Positions 6,909 to 11,377 of a stretch of 11,377 bases of DNA are shown here, one piece after another. Both the position numbers and the translations under genes were made by a program. This DNA comes from Pavlovales sp. CCMP2436 (lineage: Eukaryota; Haptophyta; Pavlovophyceae; Pavlovales): NCBI GenBank assembly GCA_026770615.1, contig MU631329.1, forward strand, positions 459,185 to 470,561, read 5' to 3'. The notes under the pieces were generated by a model. It saw nothing but the letters and a program-made list of their open reading frames with translations, was not told the origin of the DNA and ran no database searches. Positions within the stretch are counted from its first letter, which is position 1; each line of letters begins with the position of its first letter.

Positions 6909-7130
6909 CCTGCCGGAGCTCCGGGGCAAGGGGGGTAGGCAACGGAGGCTTCACGTCCAAAACTACCGATTTCATACGACCGCCCTCTTCAGGCCTTTTT
7001 AACCGGCAGCTTCCGGCGCAGGCAGGCACGCGCAAAATTGTGCGCAGGGGGCGCGCACATCTAGGCTGCGCTGACGCCAGGTCTCACGCACTGGGACCGC
7101 CCGCACAAGCACGTTGGACCTCGGGTCTCG

Positions 7131-7322
7131 GCTAAAAGACGCCGCCGCCTCCAAAAAAAGAGCGTCCTCTTTTAGAAAAGACGCAAAAACTAGCCTTAAA
7201 GACCGCTAAAAGACGCAAGAACTCCTCGCTAAAAGACGCAAGAATCTAAAAGGTATCAAATCTAAATGTAAAAGACGCGTAGATCTAATCTAAAAGACGC
7301 CGGGTCCATAACTAAAAGACGC
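7131..7322. promoter_or_regulatory. Array of CTAAAAGACGC motifs upstream of gene A
   Basis: Exact copies of CTAAAAGACGC begin at 7132, 7206, 7229, 7290 and 7312. Close variants are at 7173 (TAGAAAAGACGC), 7268 (GTAAAAGACGC), 7246 (CTAAAAGGT) and 7195 (CTTAAAGACCGC), with one inverted variant at 7161-7175 (AGCGTCCTCTTTTAG). Spacing between main copies is 41, 33, 23, 39, 22 and 22 bases, often near multiples of 11. The spacers are unrelated, so this is not a simple tandem repeat. It sits roughly 220-410 bases before the gene A start, where it reads as GCGTCTTTTAG. A cluster of protein-binding sites is the leading inference; a decayed satellite is the alternative. Confidence 0.5.
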
Positions 7323-7422
7323 CGGATGATTAGGAAACAAATTTTAAGAGGGCAAGGCAAGTTCCTTAATAGATTAAATTTTCGCGCGCTATTTCTATTC
7401 ATTAACCGCCTCTCGAGCGCGC

Positions 7423-7592
7423 TACAGGGGATCGCGGGCAATAAGAAGGGCGAATTTTGAGTTTGAGGCTGAGCTTCTTAGCAGATTACATACAAACAAT
7501 GCTTAAATTTGCTTGAATTACATACAAACAATGCAAAAAACGAGGCTCAGCTTCTTAACACTACGGCTTTTTACTGCCCGCGACACCCTGTA
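7423..7592 (+). mobile_element. MITE-like element, copy 4 (170 bp), best-preserved TA flanks
   Basis: It begins TACAGGGGATCGCGGGCAAT and ends CTGCCCGCGACACCCTGTA, with intact TA on both sides. The interior has the family direct sub-repeats GAGGCTGAGCTTCTTAGC and GAGGCTCAGCTTCTTAAC, and two copies of TTACATACAAACAATGC 33 bases apart. It has no coding capacity. A TA target duplication with a CAGGG terminus suits a Tc1/mariner-like transposase acting in trans. Confidence 0.9.
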
Positions 7593-7679
7593 TTGGACTC
7601 GTCAGACGCCGCTCGTGCGCGCACCGCACGCCGCTGGGACGCGCCCAAGAGGTTTACGAGGCCCGCAGCGCGCCGCCGC

Positions 7680-7930
7680 CTCGCGCTCGCTGCGCTCGCC
7701 GCACTCGCCGCGCTCGCCGCACTCGCCGCGCTCGCCGCACTCGCCGCCGAACCGCCGATCCGCTCGCTGCCGAGCCACTCAAGCGCGAGCTTGCCGGAGC
7801 GCGAGCTCTCCGGCAGCCGCCGCACCGCCGCTTGACCCGCCGCTTGGCTCGCCGTTCTCCGCCGAGCCGCGCTCGCCGCCGAGCCGCGCTCGCCGCCGCC
7901 CTCCTCCGAGCCGAGCCCGCGCTCGCCGAT
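7680..7930. repeat. GC-rich minisatellites
   Basis: From about 7683 to 7749, nine-base units GCGCTCGCC and GCACTCGCC alternate, giving an 18-base period. Around 7859-7892, a 17-base unit CGCCGAGCCGCGCTCGC occurs twice. All frames are open over parts of this region only because of the repeat (Leu-Ala-Ala or Ser-Ala-Ala runs). I do not call a gene here. Confidence 0.75.
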
Positions 7931-7993
7931 TTAAGCATGCGGCGGCCCGCGCGCGTATCGAGCGCGGCCTTCGAGGCGTCCGCCCGAGACCCG

Positions 7994-8299
7994 TCATCGT
8001 CGGTTCATAACGACGTCACTCTCGCGAGTGAATCCGCCGTGCCCGCAGGTACCTCCAGCTGCGCTTGTGCGCTGAAGGCCCATCACTGACAAAAAATTAT
8101 ATTGTTGAGTCGCCGAAGGTGCCAGAGTACTCGCCAAAGTTGCTGTCACCGCGTCAGGCCCGCCGGTTTCTTTCTCGTCTTTGTCACCACTGCTGTTCTC
8201 ATCACTCGATCTCGAGTGTTTGCTGGGTTTGCCTACCGAGTTCGCCAGTGGTCTGATTACCCTGGTGATAGTGAAAATCTCGATTGAACATAGGCTCAT
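7994..8299 (-). CDS. Small open frame with ATG in good context, unrecognised
   Basis: 101 codons on the minus strand from ATG at 8299 (context GATCGCCATGA, G at -3). Residues 31-49 form an acidic, Ser-rich stretch (SSDENSSGDKDEKETGG), followed by Thr/Ala-rich sequence. The N-terminal ~30 residues mix hydrophobic and basic residues. No domain is visible. It may be a first exon or a small gene; chance opening cannot be excluded. Confidence 0.3.
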   Translation of the reverse strand: MSLCSIEIFTITRVIRPLANSVGKPSKHSRSSDENSSGDKDEKETGGPDAVTATLASTLAPSATQQYNFLSVMGLQRTSAAGGTCGHGGFTRESDVVMNRR

Positions 8300-8300
8300 G

Positions 8301-8469
8301 GCGATCTACTTCTAGCCGCCCGTACGAAAAACTTCAAGTACTACTAGTATTTTTGCCAGTACCATAGTGGGGCTTGTTGTAAATTGAGTCTGGACCAAGC
8401 GCGACACGCTCAATAAATATTTTACTTTGCGGCGCGGCCGCGGCGTCGTGCGGCGCGGCGTGCTAGTCG
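8301..8469. other. Intergenic stretch
   Basis: AT-rich to about 8430, with AATAAATATTTTAC at 8411-8424, then a GC-rich GCGGCGCGGCCGCGGCG run. No gene or clear signal is seen. AATAAA on the plus strand could serve as a poly(A) signal, but there is no supported plus-strand gene upstream. Confidence 0.4.
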
Positions 8470-9028
8470 TCATCGGCAGGCCACTGTGCGCCGAGAGAGG
8501 AGCGCTCGCGAGTCGCTGCGCCCAGACGCAGGATCTCTTGCAATCTCGATGATTATCGCCCCAAACTTGGCCGAGTCGTGCTGTGCGTGGTGTATGAGCA
8601 CAAACTTGGGCTTATTACTCGTCCATCTTGCCGAGCCTGACCTTGCTCGTCCTTCTTGCCGAGCATGAGCCGCCTCCTCCTCCAGGCACGCCCTCTCGGC
8701 GCGCCCTCATGGCGTGCGCGCCCGCCGGTGAGCGCGCAGAGGCGAGCTCGCACATGCTAGATAGATCGTTCTGACAGCGTTTCTCGAGGTACTCGATGTG
8801 CTCGATGTGCTCGAAAGGGCTCACGCCGGCGGCCTCGCGATGGTTGCGCGCCTCGCGCTTTGAATGGCGAGGCCGCGACGTCGAGTCCGCCCCGTCGCCT
8901 GCGCTCCAGCGAGCCCTTCGTGCGCGTCGCGTTGAAGAGCGAGTAGAGTGTGGATGGGAGCAAAACAGGGCCGAAGTGCCCTACACGCACGAGAGCGAAA
9001 TTTGCGCCCGAACGGCTACAGCCCTTAG
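8470..9028 (-). pseudogene. Gene C: charged helical protein locus broken across three frames
   Basis: Coding-like sequence runs along the minus strand in three successive frames. The first, about 9028-8865, includes ANFALVRVGHFGPVLLPSTL and SLFNATRTKGSLE. The second, about 8865-8715, includes REAAGVSPFEHIEHIEYLEK and CQNDLSSMCELAS. The third, 8715-8470, includes RAERACLEEEAAHARQEGRA, then SNKPKFVLIHHAQHDSAKFG and AIIIEIARDP, ending in TGA at 8470-8472. The first change lies in the GCGCGAGGCGCGC stretch near 8860. The second lies near a GGG at about 8710 and would be resolved by a single-base change. Introns could also explain the changes, but only poor, very short GT-AG pairs are available at the second one. 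There is no ATG at the upstream end. No family was recognised. I rate it a decayed gene, or a real gene hit by sequencing indels. Confidence 0.4.
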
Positions 9029-9062
9029 CCTATTCTATAGGTTTTCAAACCTATTCAATAGG
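9029..9062. repeat. 34-bp near-perfect hairpin
   Basis: CCTATTCTATAGGTTT and AAACCTATTCAATAGG pair at 14 of 16 positions around TC. Looser outer matches (CTACAGC before it with GCTGTAG after it, and CCGAAC with GTTCGG) extend it to about 9010-9085. It lies at the upstream edge of the gene C coding-like region. Confidence 0.7.
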
Positions 9063-9295
9063 ATGGGTTCGGCACGCTGTAGTCGACGAACCGCGCGGCG
9101 GGGACCTAGGTTCACTGCACATCACCATGGACGGGAAGACATGGGGATAGCCAGGAATCAATCAGATTGACAATATGCGGCCTCCCGTTGGTCCGTTATG
9201 ATCTCTTGAACTCACTAAAAAAAACCCTGAAATTTCAGCATAGGGGCCGAATTTCGGGCATGTAGGCACACGTGTCAGCAGCTTGCCAGCGCGTC
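9063..9295. other. Gene-poor stretch
   Basis: No supported gene. It contains a perfect 12-base palindrome CTGAAATTTCAG at 9227-9238 preceded by a short A-run. A weak plus-strand frame through 9170 has no protein-like features. Confidence 0.4.
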
Positions 9296-9553
9296 GACGT
9301 GGACCTGCTCTAAGGGGGGGGGGGGGTCGGCGTGGTGTGCGGGGTAGCCTAGAGGCCCCCAGATGTGTTTGGCTCACCCCTAGTGCAGCCCAGCGAGTGC
9401 CCTCTGGCACGCACCTATCGGTATCTCATGATATTTTCCTATCGGATAGGAATCTTTATTTAGTTAAATTCGGCAATTAATTAGTAATGTTTACATAGCT
9501 ATTGCGAGGGGGTTCTGATGGGCCGAGGCTCTTATTTGCCTCTTGAGACCTTA
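9296..9553 (+). repeat. Dispersed repeat R2, copy 3 (3' part only), with the empty MITE site
   Basis: It matches 602-733 and 904-1000: GACGTGGACCTGCTCTAAG, GGGGTAGCCTAGAG, CCCAGATGTGTTTGGCTCA, GCACGCACCTATCGGT and GGTTCTGATGGGCC. A run of 13 G (9314-9326) replaces the AGCGGAGAGGGGG of copy 1. At 9427-9441 it reads CTCATGATATTTTCC, aligning base for base with CTCC-TA and CAATTTTCC on either side of the MITE at 734-903. Confidence 0.8.
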
Positions 9554-9716
9554 TACTTTCCAAGGCTCAGCAACGGATCACGAAATGGAGACCCATGGGA
9601 GTGATAGTGTGCATCGGAATAAAGTTGTAAAAGTCACGACTTGTCTTATGTAGGGTGGGAAAACGCGTATGACGTCGCAATGAGGACCAGCTAGCGCACG
9701 CTCTTCGACGTTCGGC

Positions 9717-10453
9717 ATGCTCGACGGCGTTCTCGTCAGTGAGAGCGAGGGCGGCAGCGAGGGCGAGGGCTGCAGCGAGGGCTGCAGCGAGGGCGAGAGC
9801 GAGGGCGGCAGCGACAGCAAGGGCGAGGGCGAGGGAGAGGACGAGGGCGAGGGCGAGGGCGCGGACGAGGGCGCGGGCGAGGGAGGAGCGAACAAGGAGG
9901 AGCAGGAAGCACCGCAGTCTCCGATCACTGCGGCAGAAGCCATGCGGTACGTCGGGCTTGGTGGAGATATCCTGACTTCCTGGATCGACGAGGCGAGCGC
10001 GCGCGGAGAGACTGCGGAGGTCTACCTGGCCTATGCCCGCAAGGCGACGGGGCGGAGCAGGCGGACGGAGGGGCGCGCGGGACAAGGCGCGACTGACAGG
10101 CGGGCATGCATCTTCCGGGTGCGGCAGGCGGCGCTCACGTGGAGCCGGGCGCACGAGGGCAAAGGTACACGTTGCGGCCTCACGTACTCCTAAAATATAA
10201 ATGATGTATTAATGTAGGGGGGTTCGGGCTGGCGGTAGGTTTCAAGTTCAAGTCAGGCTGATCTTAGCGCTCCGACGCAGGCTCCTACGCGCTACGCCGA
10301 AATGGGGAGCTGGTAGAAGTGGTGGATAATGAGGAAGCCAAAACAAAGCGCTGGCGTCGCTGCGCAACGCGGGGCTGCCCGACAGTGCGCGAGCAAGCGA
10401 GTCCATTGGTGATCCCACCGGTGACGTATCGCTGGGAAGCGATGGGGTTTTGA
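9717..10453 (+). CDS. Gene B: two-exon gene with acidic Gly/Ser/Glu repeats and a Cys-pair C-terminus
   Basis: Exon 1 is 9717-10164 and exon 2 is 10281-10453, giving 206 residues. The donor is GGCAAAG|GTACAC and the acceptor GACGCAG. The junction is phase 1, and the only other nearby acceptor (TTAG at 10266) would shift to a frame with an early stop. The start is the first ATG after a stop at 9681-9683, with G at -3. Residues 8-60 are a low-complexity run from a degenerate GAGGGC hexamer repeat. Residues 60-149 (APQSPITAAEAMRYVGLGG, ILTSWIDEASARGETAEVYL) look globular and helical. Exon 2 reads SYALRRNGELVEVVDNEEAK, then RWRRCATRGCPTV. The W-R-x-C-x4-C-P pattern loosely recalls zinc-binding FLYWCH-type fingers, but the histidine partner is not evident. 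The TGA stop lies inside the first stem-loop module. Function unknown. Confidence 0.6.
9739..9885. repeat. Degenerate GAGGGC hexamer repeat inside gene B exon 1
   Basis: Units of GAGGGC, with GGCAGC, TGCAGC and GACGAG variants, are repeated over about 145 bases. The hexamer period keeps every frame open, so other frames here (Arg-Ala plus strand, Ser-Pro or Ala-Leu minus strand) are by-products. The Ser-Glu-Gly frame is the one continuous with the globular part of gene B. Confidence 0.75.
10165..10280 (+). other. Gene B intron (116 nt)
   Basis: It starts GTACAC and ends CCGACGCAG. It is AT-rich in the middle (AAAATATAAATGATGTATTAATG), unlike the flanking exons. The splice preserves frame in phase 1, and stops occur in all frames inside it or just after it if unspliced. 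Confidence 0.55.
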
Positions 10454-10975
10454 ATGTCGAGAACTCGTTTGCGCGTGCAGGGCGCGGGCCGCAGCGCGGG
10501 GGCGCGGTGGAAGGACTGGTTGAAGTGGGAGCCGAAGGAGTTGGAGAGGGAGCCGAAGGGGTCGAACTGTCGTCCGACAACGCGAGGCCCGGCAGTGAGC
10601 GAACAAACGAGTTCATTGGTGGCGTGTCGCCAGGAAGCGACGGGGTTTTGAATGCCGTGAACTCGTTCGCGCGTGCGGGGCGCGGGCTGCAGCGCGGGGG
10701 CGCGTTGGAAGGACTGGTTGAAGAAGGAGCCAAAGAAGCCGAGACGTCGAGCGCGAGCGAGTCCTCTTGATGGCGGGTTTAGGTTTGGAATGCCATGAAC
10801 TCGTTCGCGCGCGCATGGCGCGAGCAACCGCGCGGAGCGTCCGACAACGCGAGACCGCCCGGCAGTGCGCGAACGAACGAGTTCATTGGTTGCGGGTCGC
10901 TAGGAAGCGACGGGGTTTTGAATGCCGTGAACTCATACGCGCGTGCGGGGCTCAAGCTGCTAGTATATTCAATTA
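10385..10975. repeat. Three diverged tandem modules, each with a nested stem-loop
   Basis: Each module has an outer arm near AAC(A/G)AACGAGTTCATTGG, an inner stem (ATCGCT/AGCGAT at 10428-10443; GTCGCC/AGCGAC at 10626-10641; GTCGCT/AGCGAC at 10896-10911) with a four-base (A/G)GGA loop, then GGGGTTTTGAATGCCG and the opposite outer arm TGAACTCGTTCGCGCG. Modules start about 198 and 270 bases apart. A half module lacking the left arm lies at 10780-10825. Blocks between modules also repeat, for example GGTGGAAGGACTGGTTGAAG and GTTGGAAGGACTGGTTGAAG. Open frames on both strands reflect this repetition, so I do not call a gene beyond 10453. Confidence 0.7.
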
Positions 10976-10999
10976 TTTACAACAAGCCTGGGGCCGAGG

Positions 11000-11377
11000 G
11001 GGGGGGAGGGGCTTGGCAAAAATGAAATTACGCGCGTATAATGAACATAGTTATAGACGGCTGTACGTGCGTGGCACGTGTCCGGAAGAGTCGCCAGCGG
11101 CGGAGAAAAGTGTGAACTTAGGCAGCTCTCGCTCTAGATCCAGATCTGACGCGTGGCGGCAACGGCCGAGCAGACATTTCAACACTGTATCTCACAAAGG
11201 GCGCCCAACCCCGAGCCATCTCACGGAAGCTTGCTCGCATCTCAATTTGACGTACGGCGGGTCTGGAGGGGGTTCCAGCAGATCGACTGTGCGCTCACCA
11301 CCTTCAGATTTGGTGACGCCTTCATCTTGTCACCGGCTATATATCCGAGATAAATCGAACATCAGCGAAAGGGGTTC
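11000..11377. other. End of window, no supported gene
   Basis: A G-rich run (GAGGGGGGGGGAGGGG) lies near 10995-11011. A plus-strand frame at 11153-11353 starts with GTG and has only weak protein character. On the minus strand TATATAG (11337-11343) precedes a short frame from ATG. None is strong enough to call. Confidence 0.4.

Noticed and set aside
7131..7322. CRISPR array
   Set aside because: The repeated unit is only 11 bases, the spacers are very short and uneven, one copy is inverted, and the context is eukaryotic.
7509..8010. Plus-strand frames with Leu-Ala-Ala or Ser-Pro-His runs
   Set aside because: They begin inside MITE copy 4 and consist mostly of the 9-base minisatellite.
9567..10154. 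Long minus-strand frame opposite gene B (Ala-Leu or Ser-Pro runs)
   Set aside because: Its length comes from the GAGGGC hexamer repeat, which keeps all frames open. The plus-strand frame has the globular parts and a phase-consistent intron.
10248..10827. Two overlapping minus-strand frames of 161 and 180 codons
   Set aside because: They mirror the tandem stem-loop modules, and the repeats appear in several frames at once. There is no independent coding sign.
1..11377. tRNA, rRNA or a complete transposase or reverse transcriptase
   Set aside because: No cloverleaf-like segment, rRNA core sequence or recognisable catalytic motif was found by reading both strands.

Overview
The window looks like nuclear DNA of a GC-rich eukaryote, probably a protist or alga. 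The lineage cannot be fixed from the sequence alone. The evidence is the absence of long bacterial-style genes or ribosome-binding sites, the presence of GT-AG introns that join open frames in the correct phase, a partial PWWP-like domain (a eukaryotic chromatin-reader fold), and many dispersed repeats, MITE-like elements, hairpins and GC-rich simple repeats. Most of the long open frames here are chance openings in GC-rich or repetitive DNA.

The best gene models are two spliced genes. Gene A is on the minus strand (6908 down to 5841): three exons, 191 codons, phase-0 junctions, an Arg/Ser/Leu-rich N-terminus that could be an organelle-targeting peptide, and a C-terminal stretch like the end of an S1 RNA-binding domain that exists only after splicing. 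Gene B is on the plus strand (9717 to 10453): two exons, 206 codons, a phase-1 junction, an acidic Gly/Ser/Glu repeat region, and a C-terminal W-R-x-C-x4-C-P cluster. Two further minus-strand loci look coding but are interrupted. A PWWP-like segment plus an alpha-helical region (5376 to 4241) changes frame at a (CG)n tract. A helical, charged protein (about 9028 to 8470) needs two frame changes. Weaker exon-like segments lie at 152-499, 1069-1506, 1714-2034, 2138-2233, 2601-3002 and 7994-8299.

Repeats dominate the rest. Four copies of a ~170-bp MITE-like element (734, 2321, 3349, 7423) have TIRs starting TACAGGG and TA flanks. One is inserted in a second dispersed repeat (copies at 409, 5438 and 9296), and another copy of that repeat supplies the matching empty site. 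A 170-bp foldback lies at 4099-4268, smaller hairpins at 1112, 3526 and 9029, and three diverged stem-loop modules lie in tandem from 10385, overlapping the 3' end of gene B. Upstream of gene A, at 7131-7322, an irregular array of the 11-mer CTAAAAGACGC is a candidate regulatory array.

No operon, CRISPR array, tRNA, rRNA or complete transposase was seen. The genes do not form an obvious pathway. The value of the window is in its splice-supported gene models, its repeat families and its frame disruptions.
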